A DNA stretch of 41,123 nt from an uncultured marine group III euryarchaeote. GTDB taxonomy: Archaea; Thermoplasmatota; Poseidoniia; MGIII; CG-Epi1. A model generated the notes under the pieces. The model did no database searches. It was not told the DNA's origin and saw only the letters and a program-made list of their open reading frames with translations. The stretch spans positions 1-41,123 of the forward strand of contig CACOJW010000011.1 of the NCBI GenBank assembly GCA_902627615.1. The letters run 5' to 3'. Positions 24,946-34,109 of the stretch are shown one piece after another (the stretch's first letter is position 1; each line of letters starts with the position of its first letter). The position numbers and the translations under genes are program-made.

Positions 24946-25851
24946 ATGAATGATTTAGAATGGCGTAATAAAATAGAAGAACTAGAAAAAATCAAAGTAA
25001 CTGATGTTTCTAAGAATAAAATATATAATGCATTGAAAAAATCTCTTTTTAGTATACTACCCAACGAAGGCTTTGGAATTTTGTTGTCAGGAGGAGTTGA
25101 TTCCTCATTAATTGCGAAAATTTGTAAGGATGAAAATCTAAATTTCAAATGCTTCTGTGTCGGAATGGAGGGGTCAGAAGACATCAATGCTGCAAAAAAC
25201 ACTGCTCAGATATTAAACTTAGAACTAATTAGCAGAATTTTTAATCTTAACGAGTTCGAAAATTTACTAATAAAGGTTATTGAAATTATGCCACGACCTG
25301 AAATAAGAAATGATAATTACATTGAATACATGGTGAAACTTTTAGTTTCGTGCGTAATGTTTGCTGGACTAAGGTTAGGTAAAGAAACAAATTTTGTCAG
25401 TGGAATTGGCGCTGAAGAGCTATTTGCTGGCTATAATAGGCATAAAAAAGCTCTAGACATTGGAGGGAAATGGAGAGGAAACACAATAAAAAATCTCAGA
25501 GAAGAAAGTTGGGAAGGGATAAAGAGATTTCATAATCTTGTTATTTCAAGAGATAAAATAATATCAAATAATCTCGGAAAAAAGATACTAAACCCGTATA
25601 TGTCTGATGAGATGATAGTCTTAGCTATGAACTTACCGAATGAAGACAAAATAGATACAAATGATAATAAGAAAATTCTTCGTAGGATTGCATTGGATAT
25701 AGGTGTCCCAAAATTGGCTGCTGAACGTAAGAAAAAAGGGGCCCAATATGGAAGTGGATTTGATAAAGCAATACTAAAATTAGCTAAAAAAAATGGATTT
25801 AAACACAAAAAGAGATATGTTGAAAGTTTACTAAATAATCTAAAATCTTAA
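24946..25851 (+). CDS. Asparagine synthase-like PP-loop ATPase lacking the glutaminase domain
   Basis: 301 residues. The ATP pyrophosphatase P-loop is SGGVDSS (48-54), followed by a C-FCVGMEGSEDINAAKNTA strand-helix and the AsnB-type FVSGIGAEELFAGYNRHKK loop. The usual N-terminal glutamine amidotransferase domain, which starts at Cys2, is absent. The C-terminus KKKGAQYGSGFDKA matches asparagine synthase-related archaeal proteins. It may adenylate a carboxylate and use free ammonia, or modify another substrate. Its position right after elp3 may be chance or may hint at RNA modification (speculative). Confidence 0.8.
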   Translation: MNDLEWRNKIEELEKIKVTDVSKNKIYNALKKSLFSILPNEGFGILLSGGVDSSLIAKICKDENLNFKCFCVGMEGSEDINAAKNTAQILNLELISRIFNLNEFENLLIKVIEIMPRPEIRNDNYIEYMVKLLVSCVMFAGLRLGKETNFVSGIGAEELFAGYNRHKKALDIGGKWRGNTIKNLREESWEGIKRFHNLVISRDKIISNNLGKKILNPYMSDEMIVLAMNLPNEDKIDTNDNKKILRRIALDIGVPKLAAERKKKGAQYGSGFDKAILKLAKKNGFKHKKRYVESLLNNLKS

Positions 25852-25857
25852 TTGTGA

Positions 25858-25869
25858 ATATTTTATAAG
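25858..25869 (+). promoter_or_regulatory. Putative TATA box of the peroxiredoxin gene
   Basis: ATATTTTATAAG lies 22-33 bases before the start codon. It indicates a separate promoter after the asnB-like gene, usually giving leaderless transcription. Confidence 0.45.
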
Positions 25870-25890
25870 TAAGTATCTTCCTGATGAAAT

Positions 25891-26355
25891 ATGATAGGAA
25901 AATCAGCGCCAGACTTTACATTGAAGAATACCGAAAAATCGGATGTATCTCTAAGTGATTATAAAGGAAAAACTGTCATTTTAGCATTCTACCCTGGAGC
26001 TTTCACAGGGGTTTGTGATAATGAAATGTGTGCTTTTCAGGATAATTTTAGCAAATTAGGTAATTCGAATGCTGCTGTAATAGGTATAAGTGTTGATTCA
26101 CCATGGGCTAATGCTGAATTTGCCAAGAAATATAACCTTGAATTCGAATTGCTGTCAGATATTGATAGAGAAGTTGTAAATGCATATGATGCTAAATTTG
26201 TTGGCCTTGGCGGAATTGAAGGTTACGTAAGTGCTAACAGAGTTGTAATTGTTATTGATAATGAAGGTATTATCAAACACCGATGGGTCGCTGAAAACCC
26301 TGGTGTTGAGCCTGATTATGACGCAATAATTAAACTTGCAGAGTCTATAAACTAA
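25891..26355 (+). CDS. Peroxiredoxin, Bcp/PrxQ type
   Basis: 154 residues, cytoplasmic thiol peroxidase for H2O2 and organic peroxides. The peroxidatic motif PGAFTGVC gives Cys42, and Cys47 lies five residues later (C-x4-C), the arrangement of PrxQ-type atypical 2-Cys enzymes. Later motifs LSDIDREVVNAY and RVVIVIDNEGIIKHRW complete the fold. It converges with the large membrane AAA+ gene with no gap. Confidence 0.92.
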   Translation: MIGKSAPDFTLKNTEKSDVSLSDYKGKTVILAFYPGAFTGVCDNEMCAFQDNFSKLGNSNAAVIGISVDSPWANAEFAKKYNLEFELLSDIDREVVNAYDAKFVGLGGIEGYVSANRVVIVIDNEGIIKHRWVAENPGVEPDYDAIIKLAESIN

Positions 26356-29300
26356 TCAGAACAAGCTTAGACTGTCTGAATTAGCCATCCTATCTAATGT
26401 CTCGGTGACCAGTGAATCAGGTCCAAGAACTTCCTTAGCTTGAAGGAACATACATCTGATTTCATTTCTTTCAAGACCCTCTAAGGAAGGCATAATATTA
26501 GATCTGATAACTCTATCTAGAGCTAATTCTGGACCATACTTCTTAATTGAATTAAACATAGTAACCATTGAATCTATAACAAGAGCAGGCCCTATTTTAC
26601 GGAAAGTCCTCACTCCAAGTGCTGTTTCATCACCACGCTTTGGTGGCTCACCCGGTGCTAAAAATTTAACTAATTTTTCATGGCACTTATACATATTACC
26701 GTCGTCATCGTAAAAGTCAAATTTACGACTTGGAAAATGACGGCACTTATCTCCAAATTTCCAAAGGTCATCACCTTCAGGTCTTTCCGGCACTAAACCT
26801 AATTTCTTCAACTTGAAATAAACAAATACCGGCATTCTGTTATATTCGTCCTCTGGTATTGGAAGGCCTATTTCTACAAATGCAAAACGCCTCATCAATG
26901 CAAAACCCACATTGAAAAGTGTATTTTTATCCTGTGTATTCATGGTTCCAATAATTCTGAACTCAGGAGGCATCATGAAAGGTGCACCACCGGTCTCTTT
27001 GTGAGTCAATAGTGGTTGCTTGTCCCTATATTCGAAAACAGTAAACAACTTACCAAAAGCCTCATCGATATTAGCTCTATTAAACTCATCAATAACCAAG
27101 TAGTGAGGTTTGCCCCTTTCAACAATTGATTTTTCACAAAGCTTAGCCGCTTCAGCAACATAACCATCTTTGAAATAATAGCCTCCTGAATCGTCAGGCG
27201 AAATACCTCCTATAACATCGAAATTGGACCATTCTGCATTAGCAGTCACAATCGTATAATTTGGCGCTTTACTGCCATTTGGCTGCTCAATTTCTCCACA
27301 TAATTTTGTCAGCAATATATTAGATAATGCCGTCTTACCAGTACCTGGTTCCCCAAACAACATGATGTTCTTTCCAGATGTTAAGTGCGTTATAACTTCA
27401 TCAACAGTTTCTGGAGTTGTCGAGTAAGCTTCTGCAATTTCATTAAAATCTACGTCATAATCTACTTGTATTGCAGGCCTAATCTTTACAGAATGATCTA
27501 CATCATCCATCATTGTCTTTTCAACCAATTGCTGATCGGGAGTATGTTCAGTAGTATGTTTCAATTCAATTTGAAATTCTTCACCATATTCTTGCATCAA
27601 AAATTCCATTGCTGAATCTACAGACCATTCAGGCATTGCTTTCTGCTGACCATCCACTGTTGGAGCAAAAGGATCCTCACGATTTGGCATTGCCCTATCT
27701 GTTGCCAAAGACATTTCTCTTAGTTTCTGTGAACCAAATTTATACACTAACCAAAATCCAACTGCAGTCACTAAAGCTGACAAAAGAAGATTGAAGTTAG
27801 CATCACCATCCATCTCATCTATTTCAACACCGCCTAGAGCAATTGGTAAAATGAATGTTGCAAACAAAGAAAGAATTCCTACTGCAAAAATAACAAAATA
27901 AGCAACACCTATTGAACCTTGCTCACCTCTCCTTTTGTTGTAAAAGGAATAGAGGCCTACTGAGGATATACCTAAAGCCATGACAGTAAGAGTCAAATCA
28001 TTTTGGTCCAGACCAAATCCTGAACCTTCAGTAGTTAGCATATTGTAGGCAAAAATCAAATATTGAAGAACTAAACCTGAAATAATCATAGTCATATATT
28101 TTGCTTCATCAAGATCGTTAATTCTTGTACTAGATATCAACCAATTTCCAATACCTATGAAAAGGAAAGTAGCAGCTAAAAGCATTATTGTGCTATCTTG
28201 GCCAGCGCTAAAATCAACAAAAGTAACATTAATGTCTTTATGAGGGGTATCTAAGAGTTGGCAAGCCCCTCTGTCATCTTCTTCCTTGTTAGCAAGATCT
28301 ATAAGGAACATATCTAGTTCTGAAACATAGTTATCATCATATTTTCCATCACCATCTGTATCTGTAAATGATTCAGGCTTGTTGTATTTTGAATCACCAT
28401 TACCATCTTCCCATTCTTCCCCCTCACCTTGATCCCAAATTCCGTTTAAAGTCCCATTCTCATCGGGCAAGTCTGTCCAATCTAACCTGCCATTACTTTC
28501 GGAACCATCCTCATCTGGAGCAATTTCTCCTTCGGAAGTATAGTTGCCATCTCCATCTATATCTAATGCCTTTACACCATCGAGACCAAAATCGTCGAAA
28601 TCATCCCATACATCCCGTATACCATTATTCTCACCTTCGTCATTAGTACCAACAATTCCATCGAATCCGTAATCATTTAGTGGTTCGAATGGTATTGGTT
28701 TGTTGCCGTAGGGATTTTCACAAACGGCATACGGTCCCTGAGCGTAATTTAAGAAAACAGAAGAAAGTAAAAGTGCTATAACTATTACAAAGAAATAAAA
28801 ATTCAAAGTCACAGGCTCATCCAAAGGCCTATCAAGAGAAATACGCGCAAAAAGAACTGAAGTTGCTACTATCAGACATACCGTCGCAGCAAAGCCTAAA
28901 GTAAGAGGTATTGCAAATATTAATTGATCAAGTAATCCTCCATAAACCACAAACAATAGTATTTGGCTAAACGCAAAAATTATCAAAGGTAATGTTAATG
29001 ACGTATTTGGTATAGAATAATAAAGATAAAAAGCGATAACCAGAAACAACCCATTTAAGGCAAACAGTGCAAACCCACTTCCAAAAGTAATGTTAACGGG
29101 ACAACCATATCTTTCCTCGTCATCAATATATCCACTTCGATTAGTATCTGTTATGTAATAATCACTAGTAGTAGTAAATGACTCTCCTAGTTCTTCATTG
29201 AAAACCGACTTCTTCTCCTCTTCTTTATATTCAATATATCTCTGCTTGTCCCACATTTCACAATTGAACGGCTCACCACTAAATGGGTCTGACGTAGGTG

Positions 29301-29829
29301 TGGCTTCAGGATCATAAGGCGGGCCATTTTGTGCGTAAATAGGCTCTCCATCACTATTAACATCGAGTCCTCTTGGGACAGTCATAGCAGTTACTCCTAA
29401 AACACTAAAAAAGATTAATATTGCAATAAAAAGAGCTAAAAGAGGTCCTACATAGGTTAATTTATTATCTACTTTGAAAAATTTGTCAAAGGTAGATGTA
29501 AATTTTTCTGTAACTTTGCCAAAGTCACCAATAAAAGACAGGTACTTGCTAAAATCAAATTTATTTGACGATCTAGAGTCGGCCGGCATTTCAGCCCCTG
29601 CCAAAGCTTCCTCAATTTCTTTTTCCTCATCAGTTAATTCTTCAGTTTTGATTTCTTCTTCTTTAGATTCTTCTATTTTCTCGTCAACAGAAGACAACTC
29701 TGATGCCGGAGGATCAGACACATTTTCTGAAGTGTCAGGCTCCGAAATTTCTAAGTCTGATCCACAAATAGCGCATGCTAATTCTGCATCATCCTCCTCT
29801 TCGTATTGACAGACCGGACAGACCTTCAT
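26356..29829 (-). CDS. Large membrane protein with zinc ribbon, EF-hand-like loops and McrB-like AAA+ domain
   Basis: 1157 residues, not a known architecture. Order: zinc ribbon CPVC/CAIC (residues 4-22), an acidic linker (to about 120), a first membrane helix (about 124-148), an extracytoplasmic loop (about 150-250) with an EF-hand-like DTNRSGYIDDEE (from 228), about four helices (about 255-370), then a very acidic loop (about 385-520) with DIDGDGN (423) and DTDGDGKYDDN (490) calcium-binding-like motifs, and about five more helices (to about 720). The C-terminus (about 790-1157) is an AAA+ ATPase: Walker A GEPGTGKT (826-833), Walker B VIDEFNRAN (from 912), sensor IIGTMNTQDK and ALMRRFAFVEI. 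The NRAN...GTMN...RRF set resembles McrB/dynein-type AAA_5 more than classical MoxR. It is divergent from the coiled-coil gene at 29951. Function unknown. Confidence 0.85.
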   Translation of the reverse strand: MKVCPVCQYEEEDDAELACAICGSDLEISEPDTSENVSDPPASELSSVDEKIEESKEEEIKTEELTDEEKEIEEALAGAEMPADSRSSNKFDFSKYLSFIGDFGKVTEKFTSTFDKFFKVDNKLTYVGPLLALFIAILIFFSVLGVTAMTVPRGLDVNSDGEPIYAQNGPPYDPEATPTSDPFSGEPFNCEMWDKQRYIEYKEEEKKSVFNEELGESFTTTSDYYITDTNRSGYIDDEERYGCPVNITFGSGFALFALNGLFLVIAFYLYYSIPNTSLTLPLIIFAFSQILLFVVYGGLLDQLIFAIPLTLGFAATVCLIVATSVLFARISLDRPLDEPVTLNFYFFVIVIALLLSSVFLNYAQGPYAVCENPYGNKPIPFEPLNDYGFDGIVGTNDEGENNGIRDVWDDFDDFGLDGVKALDIDGDGNYTSEGEIAPDEDGSESNGRLDWTDLPDENGTLNGIWDQGEGEEWEDGNGDSKYNKPESFTDTDGDGKYDDNYVSELDMFLIDLANKEEDDRGACQLLDTPHKDINVTFVDFSAGQDSTIMLLAATFLFIGIGNWLISSTRINDLDEAKYMTMIISGLVLQYLIFAYNMLTTEGSGFGLDQNDLTLTVMALGISSVGLYSFYNKRRGEQGSIGVAYFVIFAVGILSLFATFILPIALGGVEIDEMDGDANFNLLLSALVTAVGFWLVYKFGSQKLREMSLATDRAMPNREDPFAPTVDGQQKAMPEWSVDSAMEFLMQEYGEEFQIELKHTTEHTPDQQLVEKTMMDDVDHSVKIRPAIQVDYDVDFNEIAEAYSTTPETVDEVITHLTSGKNIMLFGEPGTGKTALSNILLTKLCGEIEQPNGSKAPNYTIVTANAEWSNFDVIGGISPDDSGGYYFKDGYVAEAAKLCEKSIVERGKPHYLVIDEFNRANIDEAFGKLFTVFEYRDKQPLLTHKETGGAPFMMPPEFRIIGTMNTQDKNTLFNVGFALMRRFAFVEIGLPIPEDEYNRMPVFVYFKLKKLGLVPERPEGDDLWKFGDKCRHFPSRKFDFYDDDGNMYKCHEKLVKFLAPGEPPKRGDETALGVRTFRKIGPALVIDSMVTMFNSIKKYGPELALDRVIRSNIMPSLEGLERNEIRCMFLQAKEVLGPDSLVTETLDRMANSDSLSLF

Positions 29830-29916
29830 TAATTGTTGACAGAATGATGGGTTAAAATGTTAACTGAAAAAAAAGATAAAGGTAAACTAATAGGTTTGAG
29901 AGGAAAAAAAAACAAA

Positions 29917-29926
29917 CTTTAAATAG
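29917..29926 (+). promoter_or_regulatory. Putative TATA box of the coiled-coil membrane gene
   Basis: CTTTAAATAG lies 25-34 bases before the ATG at 29951, inside the 121-base gap between the two divergent large genes. A weaker AT-rich element for the minus-strand gene may sit near 29850-29862. Confidence 0.45.
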
Positions 29927-29950
29927 AACCTCGGACAAAATCCTATCCCC

Positions 29951-32338
29951 ATGAAAGAAGAACTACAACAAATTCAAGCAGTAGCAATAGTAACGTTTTT
30001 GTGCGTTCTTATTTCCATTCACAGTACTGGTGAATATGGCGAATGGTTTGAAATAAGTGGGACAAAACAAGATATAATTAATCCTGGCAGTCCTGAGAAC
30101 GGTACTGAAATAAAGACTTTTGAGTATAGTTACCATTCTGGTTTTTACACGCAATACGAAGACGGGCAAACTGATAAACAAAATTATGATAGTGCTAATT
30201 GTGGTTCATGTACCGAAAAATCCAGTTTGCTAACAAATGTGACAAGATTGGCATATGGAACTGCTGTATTGGCATTGGGCGTTGCATATATGGCCAGAGA
30301 TTCGATTAATCATTTACATAAAAAAAATCTAAGGAAATCTCTTACTAATTTAAAATATTCAGCAATACTTGTTCTAATTTTAGGTCTTGCAACTGGTTCG
30401 ATGTTTTACATGGGCTGGACTGAAGCACTTGTTAGAGACGAAGCAACAATTAATAGCGAATTAGGAGAACAACAAGTTCTAGGATGCATTGGGCAGCCTG
30501 GATTTCTGACATTTTACGGAGGTGATGCTTGTTTGGAATACGTCAGTTCATCTGAACAGGGGCAAGCAGATTTATTGAGTTCAAGAGTAAATCCGATTGA
30601 ATGGGGACCTGGTATAGGCTTTTTTGTCGTTATATTAGGCTCCTTAATTACTGGAGGAGGTACTTTGTACATTCTGGGTAGCATTGATGAAGAATGGCAA
30701 GCTATCCTAAAAAGACAGGATCTTATTGATAGGCAACAAAAGATACAGGATGGAGAAGTTGAAAAGAATAAAGAATTATTAAATGAATTTGATGAAACTG
30801 AACAAAAATTAAAGGATGCTGAAAGAAGAATTGAGGAAGTGAGAAATGCTGCTGAAGAAATCGATTATCAAGGTATTGAAGATCTTGACCAAGAGTTAGA
30901 TAGGCTCACAGCACTAAATCAAAGTGTTGAAACCCTCAACAATTCTTTGGACAGTAAGTTGAAAACTGCTAGAATAGCTACTTCTGAAGTTGAGAAAAGA
31001 GCTCGAATGGCTGAGAAAGAATTAAACGATGATCTAGCTGCAAAAACAAATTTGGAGAAAGAAATTGAAGATTTAAGAGGGAAACACGAGAATGATATGA
31101 GGCTCAGCGACAGAATGACTCGAGAGATCAGTTCGCTTAGAAAAATGAGTGAAGAGGCTGATGAAAGAGCATTAAAAGCTGAGAAGAAACTTAAATTAGA
31201 AAAACCAGACACTATTAACGCATTAGAATCTTATGACTCTGTGAAAGCTTCGTACGATAAAACTGTTGAAGAAAAGAATAATCTTGAGAAAGAAATAATG
31301 GAATACGAACAACAAACTTTGGAAGCGAATGAAAGAGAAAAAGCTGCAGATTCTGAGCGCAAGGAAGCTGCACAGAGAAGAAAAGACTTAGACAGAGAGG
31401 TGAAACTTATGGAGAAAAATAAAAAGAGAATAAATGACAAATTTACTACACTAACTACAGGATTAGAGAAAGCGAAAAAAGATTTGGCAAGAGCTCGCGA
31501 GAAAGCTGCTGTAACTCTAAGTGAGCTTGATTTAGAAAGAGAAACCATTGTTGAATTACAACAAGAAAGTGAAAAATATCGGTCAAAAGAGGGTGAAATC
31601 GTTGAACTTACCGATTCCTTAAAAGAATTACAAGAGCAAGTCGGAGATCAGAAAGCAACTAACAGTGGAATAGAAAAAGACTTAAAGGAAGAAACAGACC
31701 GTAAAAAGAAAACTGAAACCGAATTGCGTGCTCTCGAAAAAGCATCTGAGCAAGTAAGCAAAGTAATGGAAAGTCTGAAAAAACAATTTGATACTGCTAA
31801 GGAAGAATTGAATATCGCAATGGATGAACGAAATAAAGCTGAAAGGTTATTGCAAAATGAAAGAAGCGAAAACGAAAAATTAAAAGAAGACTTAGAATTT
31901 TTACAAGGTGCTACCATAGGGAGTGAAGAGGAAACTGAACGAAAAATAAAGGCGATGGAGATAGAAACACCTAAAGCCAAAGAAGAAACTAGAGAAATGA
32001 AAGAAGAAGCAGATAAATTATCTGAACAAAATGATGACTTAGAAAAGAAAATCAAAGAAGCCAGACTAGGATCTATCGAGCAAGCCGTATCTGAAACTCA
32101 AAAACCAATTGAATCTGATGCTGAAAACAACGTGGCTACAATTGGTTCAAGCTTAATAGTCAAAAATTTAGCAAAAGAAACTGAACATAATTTCCAGTTA
32201 GTAAATCCTGATGAAGCTGATCCAAAAACTGGTAAATTACCTTTAACTAACCCCATAGCAAAAGCATTAGAGGGAACTAAAGAGGGCGATGAAGTTAGTG
32301 TCGGACCGAACACTTTCAAAATTCTAAAATTAAATTAA
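29951..32338 (+). CDS. Four-helix membrane protein with long coiled coil and GreA/GreB C-terminal domain
   Basis: 795 residues. Hydrophobic segments near residues 10-26, 97-113, 132-154 and 219-243 place a short loop and the early region outside. From about 250 to 705 the sequence is charged, Ala/Glu/Lys-rich and heptad-like, a long coiled coil with almost no Pro or aromatic residues. The last about 70 residues (about 728-795) read GSSLIVKNLA, LVNPDEADPKTGKLPLTNPI, KALEGTKEGDEVSV and end FKILKLN. These match the strands of the GreA/GreB C-terminal domain (FKBP-like, DEADP...GK...SP...LGKKVGDEVEV). No GreA-type N-terminal hairpin with acidic tip is seen. Family role: the domain docks on RNA polymerase in GreA. 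In this context its partner is unknown. Divergent from the AAA+ gene at 26356. Confidence 0.85.
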   Translation: MKEELQQIQAVAIVTFLCVLISIHSTGEYGEWFEISGTKQDIINPGSPENGTEIKTFEYSYHSGFYTQYEDGQTDKQNYDSANCGSCTEKSSLLTNVTRLAYGTAVLALGVAYMARDSINHLHKKNLRKSLTNLKYSAILVLILGLATGSMFYMGWTEALVRDEATINSELGEQQVLGCIGQPGFLTFYGGDACLEYVSSSEQGQADLLSSRVNPIEWGPGIGFFVVILGSLITGGGTLYILGSIDEEWQAILKRQDLIDRQQKIQDGEVEKNKELLNEFDETEQKLKDAERRIEEVRNAAEEIDYQGIEDLDQELDRLTALNQSVETLNNSLDSKLKTARIATSEVEKRARMAEKELNDDLAAKTNLEKEIEDLRGKHENDMRLSDRMTREISSLRKMSEEADERALKAEKKLKLEKPDTINALESYDSVKASYDKTVEEKNNLEKEIMEYEQQTLEANEREKAADSERKEAAQRRKDLDREVKLMEKNKKRINDKFTTLTTGLEKAKKDLARAREKAAVTLSELDLERETIVELQQESEKYRSKEGEIVELTDSLKELQEQVGDQKATNSGIEKDLKEETDRKKKTETELRALEKASEQVSKVMESLKKQFDTAKEELNIAMDERNKAERLLQNERSENEKLKEDLEFLQGATIGSEEETERKIKAMEIETPKAKEETREMKEEADKLSEQNDDLEKKIKEARLGSIEQAVSETQKPIESDAENNVATIGSSLIVKNLAKETEHNFQLVNPDEADPKTGKLPLTNPIAKALEGTKEGDEVSVGPNTFKILKLN

Positions 32339-32350
32339 TTTCATCAAATC

Positions 32351-32360
32351 TATTTAAAAG
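32351..32360 (+). promoter_or_regulatory. Putative TATA box of the M3 peptidase gene
   Basis: TATTTAAAAG lies 46-55 bases before the start codon. A second AT-rich element ATTAAAATATAG (32375-32386) lies at leaderless distance (20-31 bases), so which is used is not settled. Confidence 0.3.
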
Positions 32361-32405
32361 GCTTGCCAAAAGTCATTAAAATATAGCCACCGCTTATAGA
32401 CTGTA

Positions 32406-34109
32406 ATGTCCTTAAAACTTCCTAAAACCAGTAAGGAAATGCAAGATTGGAAATGGGGAGACTATGAACCCTTTTTTGAGCATTTATTAAATCAAAGAAT
32501 AACGTCTGATAATATTGAAGTTTGGATGAAATATTGGTCTGATTTCAGTGAATTAATCGGAGAAGTAGGAACTGATGTCTATGTTTCAACAACTGTTGAT
32601 ACAACTGATAAACAGGCAAAGAAAAGGTTCAATACTTTCTTAGAAGATATTAGCGAAAATGCAAGTGCTAGAAATCAAAAACTAAAGAAAAAATTGCTCA
32701 AATCAGGATTAACTCCAGAAAATTTCGATATTCCTTTAAGAGCCATTAAGAGTGAAGTTGAATTATATTGTAAGGAAAATTTACCTCTACAAACTAAAGA
32801 CAGCAAATTATCAAAGGATTACGATGCAATAATTGGCTCCCAGACTGTTGAATGGGATGGTGAGGAAATTACTATTACACAATTGTCCCCTGTTCTTCTT
32901 GAAACTGACCGTAAAAGAAGGGAAAAAGCATGGAGACTCGCCGCTGAAAGGCGATTGAGAGATAGAGAAAAAATAAATGAGATATGGCAAAATATATTGG
33001 AGATAAGAATAAGAATTGCTGAAAATGCTAATTTTGATAACTATAGGTCATGGAGATGGGAATACCTAAAGAGATTTGATTATACACCGAAAGATTGCTT
33101 AAAATTTCATTCAGCTATAGAAAAGGTAATCATGCCATATGTTAACAAACTAATTAAAAAAAGAAAGGAACTTTTAGGACTTGACTCTTTGAAACCATGG
33201 GATTTAAATGTGGATCCACTTAACAGAGAGCCACTAACTCCTTTTGAAAACGCCACTGAATTAGAGGAAAAATGTCATCACATATTTAGAGCTGTTGATG
33301 AAGAACTAGGAAATCAATTCAATATAATGAGAGAGCATAAGTTATTGGACTTGGCAAACAGAAAAGGAAAAGCCCCCGGAGGATATTGTACTGAATATTA
33401 CCACCAAAGGTTACCATTTATTTTCATGAACGCCGTAGGAACACATAGCGATGTACAAACAATGTTGCATGAAGGAGGCCATGCGTTTCATGTATTCGAA
33501 TCTAACCAATTACCTTACGCATCTCAGAGAGAAGTAGGAATGGAATTTGCTGAAGTAGCATCTATGGCTATGGAACTACTCGCAGCACCCTATATTTCTA
33601 ATGATTATGGTGGTTTCTACAATTCTCAGGATGCAAATAGAGCGAGAATTGAACACCTCGAGAAATCAATAATGTTTTGGCCTTACATGGCTGTTGTAGA
33701 TGCCTTCCAACACTGGGCATATACAAATCCAAAAGAAGCAATGAATCCTGGAAACTGTGACAAGGAATGGACGGACTTATGGAAAAGATTTCAGACTTAT
33801 GATGATTTAGATTCAGAGGAATTTTCAGATGTCATTGCTACGGGATGGCACAATAAATTGCACATCTATCACGTGCCTTTCTACTATGTTGAATACGGTA
33901 TGGCTCAATTAGGAGCAGTCCAAGTTTGGGGTAATGCACTAAAAAATCAAAAAGAAGCTGTTGGAAAATATAGAAACGCCCTTTCCATGGGTGGAAACGC
34001 AACATTACCTGAACTTTTTGAAGCTGCAGGTGCTAAATTTGCATTTGATGAAGATATGCTAAATTATGCTGTAAATTTGATAGATGGACAGATCAAGGAA
34101 TTATCATGA
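32406..34109 (+). CDS. M3-family oligoendopeptidase (PepF-like)
   Basis: 567 residues, cytoplasmic zinc oligopeptidase. The zinc motif HEGGH (His355, His359) is followed at the expected distance by EVASMAMELL with the third ligand Glu. The helical N-terminal lobe and the HxxxYxxVEYGMAQL C-terminal region (GWHNKLHIYHVPFYYVEYG) are standard for M3B peptidases. It degrades peptides of roughly 5-15 residues released by the proteasome (family knowledge). Its stop overlaps the thioesterase ATG by 4 bases, the first link in a three-gene cluster. Confidence 0.92.
   Translation: MSLKLPKTSKEMQDWKWGDYEPFFEHLLNQRITSDNIEVWMKYWSDFSELIGEVGTDVYVSTTVDTTDKQAKKRFNTFLEDISENASARNQKLKKKLLKSGLTPENFDIPLRAIKSEVELYCKENLPLQTKDSKLSKDYDAIIGSQTVEWDGEEITITQLSPVLLETDRKRREKAWRLAAERRLRDREKINEIWQNILEIRIRIAENANFDNYRSWRWEYLKRFDYTPKDCLKFHSAIEKVIMPYVNKLIKKRKELLGLDSLKPWDLNVDPLNREPLTPFENATELEEKCHHIFRAVDEELGNQFNIMREHKLLDLANRKGKAPGGYCTEYYHQRLPFIFMNAVGTHSDVQTMLHEGGHAFHVFESNQLPYASQREVGMEFAEVASMAMELLAAPYISNDYGGFYNSQDANRARIEHLEKSIMFWPYMAVVDAFQHWAYTNPKEAMNPGNCDKEWTDLWKRFQTYDDLDSEEFSDVIATGWHNKLHIYHVPFYYVEYGMAQLGAVQVWGNALKNQKEAVGKYRNALSMGGNATLPELFEAAGAKFAFDEDMLNYAVNLIDGQIKELS

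Noticed and set aside
27385..29809. Plus-strand frames opposite the AAA+ membrane gene
   Set aside because: They are antisense to an intact gene and consist of His/Leu/Ser-rich low-complexity text without recognisable domains.
30919..32055. Long Ser/Leu/Phe-rich frames on the minus strand opposite the coiled coil
   Set aside because: They are the complement of Glu/Lys/Ala-rich codons, with no ribosome binding sites, no family match, and a complete coding gene on the other strand.
26356..32338. MoxR-VWA or complete McrBC/CoCoNuT system
   Set aside because: No von Willebrand A domain, no McrC and no nuclease motif could be seen in either protein, so those labels are not supported.
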